Shown here in pieces: positions 1-10,686 of a DNA stretch of 64,000 nucleotides; the first letter of the stretch is position 1, and the number at the start of each line of letters is the position of its first letter. The position numbers and the translations under genes were made by a program. A model generated the notes under the pieces. It made no database searches. It saw only the letters and a list, made by a program, of their open reading frames with translations, and had not been told where the DNA came from. This stretch comes from Conoideocrella luteorostrata (Eukaryota > Ascomycota > Sordariomycetes > Hypocreales > Clavicipitaceae): assembly GCA_032433595.1 (NCBI GenBank), contig JASWJB010000208.1, positions 1 through 64,000 of the forward strand, given 5' to 3'.

Positions 1-1044
1 CAACAACAACAACAACAACAACAACTCGAACTTAACCCTAACCCAATTGCCTACCAGAGAGCTATCGTCTGCCGCGGCACATCTTGCTTTCTCGCCAAGA
101 CTACCGGCGCGCCTGAGTTCGACAGAGTTGTAAAATACTCCTGGACTTCTAGCACACGGCCACCTGAGGCTGACCTTCTTAACAAAGCAAGCGAACGCGG
201 CGTCAAGGGTCTCGCGAAGGTGGTTGGGTACAAAGAAGAAGTTACCAGCATTAGCAAGCTTCGTGATGGCCTGATTTTCCCAACACCGTACGACAACCGC
301 ATCTTGCGCGTACTCGCCATCTCTCCAGTGGGCCGATCCATCTGCCGGTTCAACTCTGTTGTGGAATTACTCGAAAGTCTTCGCGATGCCATCAAGGCGC
401 ATCGATCTCTCTACGTAGACGGCAAAATCCTTCATCGAGATATTTCCGAAAATAATATAATAATCACTGATCCGGACAAGGCAGATGGCTTCAAAGGCAT
501 GCTTATAGACCTGGATTTGGCCGAGGAAAGAGGCACCGGCGCAAGCGGAGCTGGCACGGTGGAGTTTATGGCGATTGAGGTACTTCTTGGAATATCGCAT
601 ACGTATCGTCACGATCTTGAGTCATTCTTCTACGTCCTACTCTGGCAGTGTGCCCGTCGCAGTTGGGAGTTGCCACAACAGCACAGGCAACCCCCTAAAA
701 ACTCCCTACGGGGCTGGTATACGGGCGACTATAACGAAATCGCAAATGCGAAACTTGGCCATGCGGCCGGGTCTACATTCGTATTGAGGGAATTTCCCCC
801 AGAGTTTGACTGCGTCAAGCCACTTTGCAGAGAGTTGCGGAGAATATTATTTCCCATATACAATGGTAAGCTCTTCACTGGCACACCACAAGAGCCCAAC
901 GTACTTTATGACCCAATTGACAGAGCATTTGGCGATGCGTTGGCAGAGATTAGGCAGGCAGGCGGAGATGGAAAGGGTGATAGTGTCAAGAATAAGCTGC
1001 TTAGGAAGCTACTGACCAAGGTGGCAAATGGTGGCAAATACTGA
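1..1044 (+). CDS. FunK1-type protein kinase, 5' partial
   Basis: The frame is open from base 1, so the N-terminus lies upstream of the window. It begins with eight CAA codons (poly-Gln). Kinase features are visible: VVKYSW supplies the ATP-binding lysine (about codon 48), LHRDISENNI is the catalytic loop (about nt 430-460), IDLDLA replaces the DFG segment, and GTVEFMAIEVL with the HTYRHDLESF stretch is the C-lobe signature of the fungal FunK1 family. FunK1 kinases are expanded in ascomycetes and basidiomycetes and their substrates are largely unknown. The last 20 codons plus stop are not native: they come from the LTR of the copia element that starts at 984. Before insertion the frame ran GAT AGC ATC TAG, using bases now at 6128-6136, so only one native residue and the stop were displaced. 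The kinase may still be functional with a Lys-rich LTR-derived tail. Kinase assignment is confident; activity is inference. Confidence 0.88.
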   Translation, partial: QQQQQQQQLELNPNPIAYQRAIVCRGTSCFLAKTTGAPEFDRVVKYSWTSSTRPPEADLLNKASERGVKGLAKVVGYKEEVTSISKLRDGLIFPTPYDNRILRVLAISPVGRSICRFNSVVELLESLRDAIKAHRSLYVDGKILHRDISENNIIITDPDKADGFKGMLIDLDLAEERGTGASGAGTVEFMAIEVLLGISHTYRHDLESFFYVLLWQCARRSWELPQQHRQPPKNSLRGWYTGDYNEIANAKLGHAAGSTFVLREFPPEFDCVKPLCRELRRILFPIYNGKLFTGTPQEPNVLYDPIDRAFGDALAEIRQAGGDGKGDSVKNKLLRKLLTKVANGGKY

Positions 1045-1200
1045 CAAATTAGTTGATTTCAAAGCTGCTTATTAATTCGATGATTACGAATGCATAGATA
1101 GAATTCATCTATAACAAGAGGTCTAATTCCTCGTCAATTAGATAGAATTCAAGGATAATTCCACTGCTTAGATCTTCCATAGCTGCTCCACTTCGTGACA
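984..1200 (+). repeat. 5' LTR of the copia element (217 bp)
   Basis: It starts TGTCAAG and ends GTGACA, and nearly matches 5909-6124. Compared with the 3' copy it has T for C in TATTAATTCG/TATCAATTCG and one extra C in GCTGCTCCACTT. Its first 60 bases are read through by the interrupted kinase frame and supply that protein's new tail and stop. Confidence 0.96.
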
Positions 1201-1218
1201 GTTATGAGCCCGGTCTGC
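1201..1218 (+). promoter_or_regulatory. Putative half-tRNA primer binding site (iMet)
   Basis: Directly after the LTR comes GTTATGAGCCCGG. Its reverse complement contains GGGCTCATAAC, the anticodon stem-loop sequence of eukaryotic initiator tRNA-Met. Copia-type elements are known to prime from a tRNA-iMet 5' fragment cleaved in the anticodon loop, which fits both position and sequence. The match was made from general knowledge of tRNA-iMet, not by alignment. Confidence 0.6.
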
Positions 1219-1295
1219 CCACATACTTCCACTGTCACGTTGCGCTATTATACGAATTTTTATTCTATCAATTCTACCAATTCAAGCAAGATACT

Positions 1296-4200
1296 ATGGA
1301 TCACTCTAAGAGTCCTTCTTCCCACCCTAGTCTTCAAGGGACTAGTAATTGGAATCAGTGGATATTAATTATCAAGAAGCTTGCTGTTGCTGAAGGTGTC
1401 TGGCAGTATCTAGACCCGGAAGCACCTAACAGACCCGAATTCAACGAACCTATCGAGCTAATTCCCGGCTTGGTCAATCCGGATGCCACAAGCATCGTCG
1501 ACCTTGACGCTGACGATTTCAAGAGGTTCGATTTCCTGACCACTCAATATCGTACGAGATTACAGGGTTATTATCGCCAAAAGAAGGCAATTGCTAGCAT
1601 CCAACGGCACATCATTTTGACTATCGGCAATTACTATGATATCATGGTCCTAGAAGAAGATGTGGCTGGCTAGCTAGAAGCACTGAAAAATCGGCTTAAA
1701 CCCACATCGTATGACTATCAACGAGGGGTCTTGGATAGATACAAGGAAGTGCTAAAGGCACCCAACCGTACTAAGATTCAAGCCTGGATTACAAGCTGGC
1801 AGAAGGTCCACCAGGAAGCCTTGAATATTGGACTTCCTGACGTTCAGGGAATTCGGCCAACGCTAGATTTCCTAGCATCTGTGGCCAAAGTAAGCCCGTT
1901 ATTTTCCGACTACTGGAATAACCGGATTCGTGATAAATCTACCACCAACAAGGTCGGGTGGCAGGATAAGATTCCTGACGGCAGGAAGATTAGTGACCTT
2001 TTTGAGCAGCATTTCTAAAGTCAGAAAACCACGGAATCCAAGGGAGGAGCATTTTCAGCCACCTTCCAAGGTCAGGATGCTAGTCAACAAGGTCATTAGA
2101 CTAGTCAGTCAAATTCAACATTAAATTCAACAAATTCAAATAAATCCAAGCGCACTCCTCGATGCCTATGTGGTGACAAGCATTGGTACTGGGATTGTGA
2201 ATATCTAAATATCCAGAAGAGGCTAGCTAATTGGCAACCAGATCAGTCAATTCAAGCCAATATTGATAAGAAGCTAAAGGACCCAAAGACTTAAGGTCAG
2301 GTAAACCGAGCCTTAAAGAAAGTTAACAACAAGCTAAATCAGAAGGCAGAAAATGACAAGAAACCGGATATTAAAGGCACTGCATTTGCCGGATTCCACA
2401 CTCATCAGGAAGATAGTCAGGAAATCTATCCATTACGGGATTCCTTCCTTCTTGACTCAGGGTTAAATATCCACATTTGCAATAATATCGCACGTATCAA
2501 GGAATATTAGCCTAGTTAGACAAAAGAGATAATATTCGCCGGTAATAACAGGATTCTAATCCATGGATACGGGAAGGTCTATCTTCAACTTTCTGATGGG
2601 CTCTTCCTGCTGCAGAACGTAGCGTATATTCCTACGTTCCACACGAATATCGCGTCTTTGGATATCTTCATAAGCAAGGGATTCAATTGGAATCCAGCCA
2701 CTGGAATCGTAACCAAAGGCAATAACAAGGAAGCTATCTTCCGTACAACCCGAATTCACGGTCAACCCGTCATCGAATTCAACCACATCGGTCAAATTGA
2801 ACCTAGTCATATCGGTCAAATTGAACCTATCCAATCCGATCAAATTGAACCAATTCAATCCAGCCAAATTGGAAGCTTCCTATCATCTAGAGACCAAAGG
2901 TCAGATCAGTCAGCCGAGGCCAATATCTGGCATCAACGATTAGGTCATCTAGGCGCAGATGCCCTAGAACATCTAGTGGAAGAGACCACCGGCAGTCGGA
3001 TTCAAGGTCCGCTCAAAATTGACTGCGAGGCCTGTTCCGTATCTAAGGCCACAAGACAGGTATCCAGAAGACCACCTCTAGGACCTAGCCCGAGACCGTA
3101 TTATCGAATATCAATTGACGTATTCCAATTGAACACATCGTACAACAACAAGAAGGTTGCTCTTCTTATCATTGACGAATTTACCGGCATAGTCCACATC
3201 TATCAATGTGTGGATTCCACTCAGGATACCCTTATGGAATCCCTTCAGAATCTACAAGCATTTATTTAACGCCAATACCAGCTAGGTATCTGTAAGGTTC
3301 ATCGCGATAATGACCGAGGCCTTTAATCATTATTCCAATCGTGGCTTAGTCAACAAGGCATTCAAGACGAGCCTTCTGCACCTTATACGCCTGCCTAGAA
3401 TGGTGCCGCGGAACGTACAGGAGGAATTATTAGCTCAAAAGCAAGAACAATGCAGATAGTAGCTAATTTGCCAGCAGAACTATGGCCTGAATTCTGGTCT
3501 GCTGCTGTGTACCTTCACAACTGATCACCACAATAGTCTAGAAGCTGGAAAACGCCTTTCAAGCAGCTTCAAAAGTGGCTTATAGAAAACAACCGTGATA
3601 CCGGATACCTTGATTCAAGGCCGGATATCCGGCATCTTCGAGCCTATGGATGCCGGGCCTATCCAATGACTACTGAAGCCCTTCAAGGCATTCAAAAACG
3701 ATCCCTGAAGACTAGCCCGCACGCTGAAATAGGATATCTAGTCGGATACGAATCCACTAATATCTTCCGTATCTGGATTCCTTCAAAATCTGAAGTCAGA
3801 CGGGTCAGAGATGTGACCTTTGATGAAAAGACCTTCTATCAGATATCTGATATTCGAATTCAACAGCAGCCACAGGTCCTCTTGCCGGCACATATCGAAG
3901 AATCAGAATCTGAAGACGACGAATTTGACGATATCAGGTCTACGATCCATGTCAACACATATGATCCAGAACCTAGTTAGTCATCTAGTCAGATATCAAG
4001 TCTATCAACAGACCTAGATTCTATTTATCTAGGAAGTCAGGCATCAGATAATAGGCCTGCAAGCAGGCATGCAAGCAGCATTCCTGAATATCACGATTCT
4101 TCAATATCCGGAACCACTATACAAGGCAGTCTTGAACCAGAGGAGAATAGCAGTGCTAGGCCGCTGCGGCGCTCCGAAAGGTACCGCCGGCCCACGCCAA

Positions 4201-5861
4201 AAGCCACACAAAAGCAGGTATTCTTTAGTGCATTCGCAATTGGCCGCACAGAACGACCCCACCGGCGCACTATGCCTCTAGAACCTAGGAATTGGAAGGA
4301 ATTAGCAGACCATCCGTACGGGCATCAATTCAAGGAAGCTGCTTACAAGGAATTCAATGACCTTCAACAACGAGGGACTTTTCAACCTATCCGATGTGAC
4401 GATACTAGTCAGAGGGCCCTGCCACTGACCTGGGTCTTCAAATATAAGTATGATAAGCATGGATATCTAACGAAATTCAAGGCCCGGTTGTGTGTTAGAG
4501 GGGATCTTCAAGAGCCATCTGAAAAGGATACCTATGCAGCAACCTTAGCCGGGAAGACATTCCGTACGATGATGGCGATAGTAGCTAAATTCGACCTAGA
4601 GACTAGGCAGCTAGATGCGGTCAATGCCTTCACGAACAGCCTGCTGGATGAAGAGGTCTATATCTTATACCCTGACGGAATGCGACAATCCGGCTGGATA
4701 TTAAAGCTTTTGCGAGCATTATACGGTCTGCGAAGGTCTCCCATGTTGTGGCAACAAGACCTTAGTCAGACCTTCGAAAAGCTAGGTCTAAGACCTTGCC
4801 CAGAAGACCCCTGTGTCTTCAACAACGATAAAATCACCGTATTCGTCTACGTAGACGATATCGTCATTGCATACAGGTTATTAGATTCTGACCTTGCTGA
4901 TCAATTGATACAGAACCTGAAAGACGCGTACGATATGCAAGACCTTGGAACCTTACGATGGTTCCTAGGAATCCGAATCATTCAAGACCGGAAGACCCGG
5001 AAAATATGGCTATGCCAGGATTCCTATATCGAGAAAATAACCACTAGGTTCAATATTCCTAGAAGTGAGACCTTCAACGGAAATCCGATGCCTGGAAACC
5101 AGCTGCAGCCAAATCCTGACCAAGCTACAAATGATCAAATTCATCGATATCAGCAGGTCATTGGCTCTATTAATTATATCGCGGTCATCAGCAGACCTGA
5201 TATCGCATTTGCGGCAAGCAAGCTAGCAAGCTTCCTATATAATCCATCAGAATCGCATCAGAAGATAGCAAATCGGGTCATTGAATACCTATACACAACG
5301 CGATATCTAGCAATTGAATTCAACGGCAACGGAAGTCAGGATAAGCTTGACCTTCAAATTACGTCAGATGCCGCGTTCGCCGACGATCAGATAACCCGAA
5401 AATCGTCACAAGGCTCGATAATCCGACTATTCAATGGACCAATTAGCTGGACCGCAACTAAGCAAGGAACCGTAACAACGTCATCAACCGAAGCAGAATT
5501 GCTTGCATTTACACATACCGCAAAGGATGTCATCGCCGTCAACCGACTATTCAAGCAAATAGACCTTCAGCTAGACCACAAGCCAGTCATTCAATGTGAT
5601 AACCTTCAGACAATCCGGCTCGTCAACAGCAACCTTCCTAGGATAAAGAGTGCCTTGCGGCACGTTGACATTCATAGTAGCTGGATTCGTCAGGCCTATC
5701 AGGAAGGGACCTTCGATATCGAATACGTACGGTCGGCCGATAACCTAGCTGACGGATTGACGAAGGCCCTGCCGGGCCAAAGATTCGAATTATTCGTTGA
5801 GCGACTAGGCCTAATTGACATCGCGAACATTATCGAAAAGCAGAATCAATTGGAAGACTAG
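1296..5861 (+). pseudogene. copia gag-pol polyprotein gene with 12 in-frame stops
   Basis: One frame of 1,521 codons runs from ATG 1296 to TAG 5861 without any frameshift. Domains in order: gag with a zinc-knuckle-like C-x-C-x4-H-x4-C near 2163-2198; protease LLDSG near 2450-2462; pre-integrase H..H..C..C at about 2930-3050; integrase core D (near 3114), D (near 3312) and E in NGAAERTGG (near 3410); reverse transcriptase with YVDD at 4848-4859; RNase H with TSDAAFADD and SSTEAELLA, ending after DNLADGLTKALPG. Stops lie at 1671 TAG, 2016 TAA, 2097 TAG, 2292 TAA, 2508 TAG, 2517 TAG, 3267 TAA, 3324 TAA, 3396 TAG, 3522 TGA, 3534 TAG and 3978 TAG. All can come from CAA, CAG or CGA by one C-to-T change; at 3396 the family motif QNGxAER makes Gln the expected residue. 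No stop occurs after 3980, so RT and RNase H are uninterrupted over 529 codons (4272-5861). As it stands the polyprotein cannot be translated in full. Confidence 0.93.
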
Positions 5862-5894
5862 CAATTATCCAGCTTAGGATATCTTACAATATCT

Positions 5895-5908
5895 AAGCTG
5901 CGGGGGTG
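5895..5908 (+). promoter_or_regulatory. Putative polypurine tract of the copia element
   Basis: A short G-rich stretch (AAGCTGCGGGGGTG) sits immediately upstream of the 3' LTR, where the plus-strand primer lies in LTR retroelements. It is short and interrupted by pyrimidines, so the assignment rests mainly on position. Confidence 0.45.
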
Positions 5909-6124
5909 TGTCAAGAATAAGCTGCTTAGGAAGCTACTGACCAAGGTGGCAAATGGTGGCAAATACTGACAAATTAGTTGATTTCAAAGCTGCTTATCAA
6001 TTCGATGATTACGAATGCATAGATAGAATTCATCTATAACAAGAGGTCTAATTCCTCGTCAATTAGATAGAATTCAAGGATAATTCCACTGCTTAGATCT
6101 TCCATAGCTGCTCACTTCGTGACA
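5909..6124 (+). repeat. 3' LTR of the copia element (216 bp)
   Basis: It is the direct repeat of 984-1200 with two differences, and ends GTGACA followed by the GATAG target duplication. Bases 6128-6136 (AGC ATC TAG) are the displaced native end of the upstream kinase gene. Confidence 0.96.
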
Positions 6125-6146
6125 GATAGCATCTAGCGAATAATAC

Positions 6147-6320
6147 TGTTGGAATCCTGCCGCCAAGCACACCAATGAGCATGGACCGAGTCACGTGGTC
6201 ATATATCGAGCCTCCCACCTTGACTTGTTTTCTTCTTTTTAGACAGACAGAGACTTATTTGAATATTATTGCATTTGAAGCCGATGATCTAGATCATTGC
6301 ACAACCCTGTGCAACCCACA
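6147..6320 (+). mobile_element. Solo LTR or TRIM-like element, family A, TSD AATAC
   Basis: It starts TGTTGGAATCC, ends CAACCCACA, and is flanked by the perfect 5-bp duplication AATAC (6142-6146 and 6321-6325). Inside are GTCACGTGGTCA and a GATCTAGATCATTGCACAAC segment shared with copies near 25199, 27303 (minus), 40683 (minus), 44964 and 59457. No internal domain accompanies any copy here. Confidence 0.85.
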
Positions 6321-6933
6321 AATACACATATTAAAGAAATCCCTTCGTGAAGCGTATGGGCATTTTGCGAACAAGGTCACGTGGCTACCCTAGCGCGCCT
6401 CTTTAGATCTCTTTGGCGACCGTAAGGCTACACTCTCGTAGCAGTCTCCACAAGCAACCCTGTCAACATGGACGACCTAGAGTGACCTTCAGTAGTGAGT
6501 GCTCTGGGCTGTGAGATGTGCGATGTGTCTCTTTGTAATTCGAAAATTTGCTAGGACTTCTATCATATTATGGAATAGCGGGCAGGATAAGTACCTTCCA
6601 GTGCTCCGCTTCTAATTGGCCACGACCACCTATCCGGTACCAAAATGTGGCCTTACCGTCGCCAAGTTTACCAGGGCATGCATGCATAATAAGCGAATAC
6701 TACCGAGGCCTTGTCGTCAGGTAGCAGCTACGAATTATCTAATGCTTTGCGTGTGGAGCATTAATTTTAAATTTCTATCTAATGTAACGGGGAATAGTTC
6801 GGACGATTGCAAATGTCAGCGTCATGTTCTGACAGACGCTTGTCAGTTCGGTATACGACAACAGAATACAGATTAAGCCAATGACAGCTACGGCACCACC
6901 CGTACATCATGACTGCAAACTACAATGTGTTAG
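6321..6933. other. Intergenic, no gene recognised
   Basis: It holds a short family-B LTR fragment at about 6376-6410 (TCACGTGGCTACCCTAGCGC). Nothing else was recognised; the open frames present are short and lack conserved features. Confidence 0.5.
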
Positions 6934-8551
6934 TTAACCTTCCGACTGTGCGGCAAAGTATGCTTGCATGAGAAAATCATCATATGCCATCTCCTCGGCT
7001 GTCAGCCTCTTCTCGGGCAGCCAACAAAGGACACTGCGCACAAATCCAAGCAGTAACTCTTTGTCCTCCCCTTGCACCTGGGTGATGCGATCCTCAAAAG
7101 ACTGGTCCGGGATAGGAATGGAGCCTTTCCAATTGCCTATCATACGGTATTATTAGTTGATGCATGCAAAATTATGCTGCGATAGGGGACAAAGCTCACC
7201 CGCACCGTCGAAGAAGCGCGCGCAGATTTCACTGCGTCGCAAAAACTCGGGCGGTGGGTTGCCCATCAGAGACACCATTTCCGCCAAGTGTTGTTCATCA
7301 TCAAGAACGCCATCCTTCGTCGCATTAAACAGTCGCTTCCCTTCCAAAAGATCCCAGATCTATATACTGATGTTAGTATATCACCACTTCTGTTTGTCAA
7401 GGACAGAAACTTTACCATAACCCCAACCGACCACAGGTCAACTTTGGAGGACCACTCCATACCTAGAATAACCTCCGGGGCTCTGTAGACGTCGGGCATA
7501 ATGTCGCCCTTAAAAGTCTCTTGGCCAAATCTCGCTGAGCCCGTATCAGACAGCATAAGCTGGCCGTTGGTCCGAGGCACTGGGCGCGACATGTAAATTG
7601 TTCTATCAGGGAGAATCTTCCTTGCGACAGGGCGCGCCTGCTCGTCCTTCTCTAGTTGAGAGAATGGCGTGGTGTCATCCGTTACGCCAACAAGGATATT
7701 ATTCGGAGAAATATCTACCGGGGGTTAGCAGGAGACAACAATTGAAACCGTTACAGACCGTTACAGGCGCCGGACCAGTGAATGAATATGAACTAACCGG
7801 TATGAACAACGCTATTTTTATGGAGATAATCCATCGCGATCAGAAGAACTTGGACGCTGGTCTGCAGCATCCGTTTCGCTAGCCTGTTATTCGGTAAGTA
7901 CTCGCGGAGTTCAGTGAAAGTCATTCCCTGAGGCGCATAGACAAGACACGTATGAGTCCCATGAGGACCGTTGAGAGTGAAAGAGTCCAGAGCTGTGCGA
8001 ACGCCACGTCTGCCCGGGTGCTCTTGGACAGGAGCCGTCTTGAGGTACTCGGCCACGGCAATCTCTTGGCTGGCTTGTGCGGGAACTGCGCCATCTGTAG
8101 CCCGAGTGCAGACCTTTACAGCTCGATATAAGGAGGTTCTGGATACTCGGTCAGCAAAATGATTGAAGATATGATGTGCATTGAAATGAGGCTCATGGCT
8201 GTCTGTCGTATCGTACTTGACGTCTTCGGCCAGCCAGACCGTCGACCCAACCCCATGACCAAGCTTGCAGATGATGCGATACCGCGAATTCAGGGTCTTG
8301 TGTATCGTAACGGGGTAGTAGTCCTCCGCCCTGTACCCGGGAAGAAGCTCCTCTTCAATGGGCATCGCATCTGGCACGCAATGGAAATTCTCCTTTGTCG
8401 AAGGGGTCGTCGTCATTTTCCGCCGGCAGACTCTCGGTCGAGATGCTTCGTTTAGATGGCCGCCATTATTAGAACAGACAAAAGCGGTTGATGGTTGCGG
8501 ATGAAACCATATGCGAGGGCGACATGGAAGTGCGCGGATCGTCCGTTTCAT
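6934..8551 (-). CDS. SRPK-like serine/threonine protein kinase, four exons
   Basis: Proposed structure: complement of join(6934..7136, 7200..7359, 7416..7714, 7798..8551), 471 residues. The three introns (63, 56 and 83 nt) have donors GTGAGC, GTAAAG and GTTAGT, all end in AG, and splicing keeps the frame. Kinase features: glycine loop KLGHGVGSTVWLAED (about residue 97), AVKVC with the ATP lysine, VVHTDISPNNIL as the catalytic loop, restored only by splicing at 7715/7797, LSDTGSARFG in the DFG position, and YRAPEVILGMEWSSKVDLWS as the APE segment. The spacer between lobes and this APE segment are typical of fungal SR-protein kinases, which phosphorylate Arg/Ser-rich splicing factors. The fungal paralogues are expanded and many are of unknown target. 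The start could instead be the ATG at 8416; 8551 is the longest option. DTG in place of DFG is unusual but keeps the metal-binding Asp. Confidence 0.88.
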
Positions 8552-9530
8552 TGTGAGATGCAGAATGAAGAAACGCAGAAAAGAGAAGGCAAGCGCCGGA
8601 CGTCAAGGCGCTGGATGGATGCGGCGGGTTCGGAGTTCGGTTGACTGATCTGGCGCGCGCGTCTTGTAGACCTATGGGAGAACCGCTGATGACTGCTAGG
8701 CTGGTTGGTTGCCTTGGCGCTTAATAGTGGGCTGATGGAGGTGCCCACCAATCGTTATTCAATGTTTGGCGCTGCTGAAGATCGGCCTGGCTGGCTGGAG
8801 ACACGAGCGAGACCCAAGTTTTGGATAAGTGGAATCATATCGGATCTTGAATAGAGCCGAGAGTTATATTTTTGTCATTTTGTCCCCAATCTCTGGGGAG
8901 CCTTGTATGTATTGTTGTATATATTAGAGTGTTAGCTTGGAGAACCGCTACGATCTTCTGAGGGGAGTAGCAGTCCATCTTCAATCCATGTCATATTGAA
9001 AACAAAATGGTTGATGGAAATAGTGAATTGGTTGTGAGCTGCGAGGAACAGCACAACCAACTTGCCAGATTCCCTCCAAGTGATAAGTACAGCCATCCGG
9101 AAGTCGTCACCAAATCAAGGGACATCGAAATCTCCACCAGACCCAAATTAGCCAAAAGAGATCGTATTATGTTAAGTTATAAGTTATTTTAAAGAAAATT
9201 AATCATATAATTAAATTTTTTTAATTTTTTTTTTAATATGTATGTGAGGTATTGGGTGTGCGGCATTGACTAATCAGAAGGGCGCCTTATCTATGACTTG
9301 CTTATAATCATTACGAAACCCCGCCAACCATCTATCTGTGCTGTTTACCAAGCTATCTTTTATCTTACTCAGCAGTCGGCTACTACGGGCTGCTGTTGTT
9401 GAGTGATTCACCCCAAAGATGTGTTGAAGTGATTCACAATCTTTAGGGTAGCCTCACAGGCCCACAAAGCCTTTTGTTTTCTTAAAGATCATCATCATGG
9501 ATCATCAATCTCCCATTTCATCGCAACAAA
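8552..9530. other. Intergenic, AT-rich tract
   Basis: No gene recognised. Bases 9179-9245 are strongly AT-rich with runs of T and A. The region upstream of the kinase start probably contains its promoter, but no clear TATA element was picked out. Confidence 0.5.
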
Positions 9531-9534
9531 AATC

Positions 9535-9800
9535 AAGGCGCTCCCGTCCGAAAAACCACCCATCCCGCCGGCACTGTGTGCGCTGCCCGCCGTAGAGTGG
9601 CCAGGCGCGCCGGGAGTGCATTTTGGCAGGCTGCCATCATGTGTATTGTGTGCGCTGGGCGTCGAGTTATGTGCAAGCCCCTCTTGCTGGCACGCGCAGG
9701 CATGCAGCCAATGCCCCCTTATTATCATCAGAGTATATACATTCATAAGCCTTACGAAAGATCCTGCAAAAGGCAAAGCTATAATGCGCCAAAATTCGCG
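9535..9800 (-). repeat. Distal block of the composite repeat (R2-distal), isolated copy
   Basis: On the plus strand it reads GAAAAACCACCCATCCCGCC, then TGTGCGCTGCCCGCC, a TCGAGTT segment, and TATATACATTCATAAGCCTT. The same succession occurs inverted at 19728-20165, 24485-24790 and 45134-45573, and directly at 45652-45860. No array is attached here, so it is a detached copy of the module. Confidence 0.65.
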
Positions 9801-10680
9801 CGGCATGACTTTGCGCCAGGACATGACTTCACGGCAGGAAAATAAATGTCTTGAAGGTAGGAGATGACTTTACAGCAGGACGACAGACAGACCATGATTG
9901 CCTGCGCTCTTAACAGCAAGACGTGGGAAAGACAGCAAGAGCTCTCGTGCAAGTCTTGGTGGCTCACCCAAACGAACGACACCACACAAACTCTCCCATA
10001 ACCCGCCGCAGACGAGGACGAGTGTCCTTCCAGTTGCTGTCTGTCGCCGCCGACCGCGCGCTGGCATCAGTGGCTGCCGGCTTTACCCAAGGTCCGACAT
10101 GATTCCACTTATCCAAGACTTGGGCTCACCAAGTCCTACAAGGATCTGGAATTGTGGTTAATACATGTAGTTTGCAGTCGTGGTGGCTTACTCTGTTTTC
10201 TGTTGTCGTATCCCGTGTGGAATTGGAAGGGGAGGAGAGTCATGTGATTTGTAAAAATGTTAAACGGAGAAGTCGGCCCGGGCAGATGACTAAGGACGAG
10301 GGGGTTAGACACAGCAGTCATATCAATTTAAATATACCGTAGCCTATTTTGGCATCAATTTCCCCGTGTAATTCGCACAGCAACTCGTTCCATGACCCTC
10401 AATTACTAGGTAACGTTGTCCGACATAAGACAGTGGTGCGGTGCGGGGTAATGTGCCAGGTGGTTCGGGTAAGGCGAGTTTCCTTCCTTGCAATGGCACC
10501 AGTGATGCATGGCTGCGCCAGGCTGAGTGAGGTCGCCAAAAGCGCAATCATAACGAACAATCTACTGACATTACATCCTACTAGCATTACTCCCTTGACA
10601 ATTTCACAAGCGTAAAAGAATCCTATCTTTACCATCTAAAATTCCTTGCCTGGGCTGGCGGTGGTATTTCCTCACCACCA
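9801..10680. other. Intergenic, no gene recognised
   Basis: No conserved coding signal was found on either strand. The sequence is unremarkable apart from a higher GC content as the 10.7-kb gene begins. Confidence 0.4.
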
Positions 10681-10686
10681 TGAGCT

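Larger units (their letters stand above)
984..6124 (+). mobile_element. Ty1/copia LTR retrotransposon, structurally complete
   Basis: The element is bounded by two direct LTRs (984-1200 and 5909-6124), each starting TGTCAAG and ending GTGACA. It is flanked by the perfect 5-bp target duplication GATAG (979-983 and 6125-6129). The LTRs differ at only two places, one C/T change in a CpA context and one 1-bp indel, so the insertion is recent or the LTRs have been homogenised. A single coding frame (1296-5861) has the order gag, protease, integrase, reverse transcriptase, RNase H, which defines Ty1/copia (Pseudoviridae-type) elements. The element interrupted the end of a FunK1 kinase gene. Two solo LTRs of the same family occur at 28662-28981 and 51258-51494. 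Confidence 0.96.

Noticed and set aside
32..44. TTAACCCTAACCC resembles two telomere repeats
   Set aside because: Only two CCCTAA units, and they lie inside the open kinase reading frame.
1296..5861. Alternative genetic code (UAA/UAG as Gln) to explain the stops in gag-pol
   Set aside because: A TGA also interrupts the frame, and intact genes here (kinases, HET, NLR, reductase) end cleanly at ordinary stops; C-to-T decay explains all.
6147..6320. Family-A LTR as the promoter of a small gene (ORF at 6175-6393)
   Set aside because: The frame lies almost wholly inside the LTR and is not kept in other copies.
9007..9192. Open frame of 61 codons before the AT-rich tract
   Set aside because: Too short, no signal peptide or motif; likely chance.
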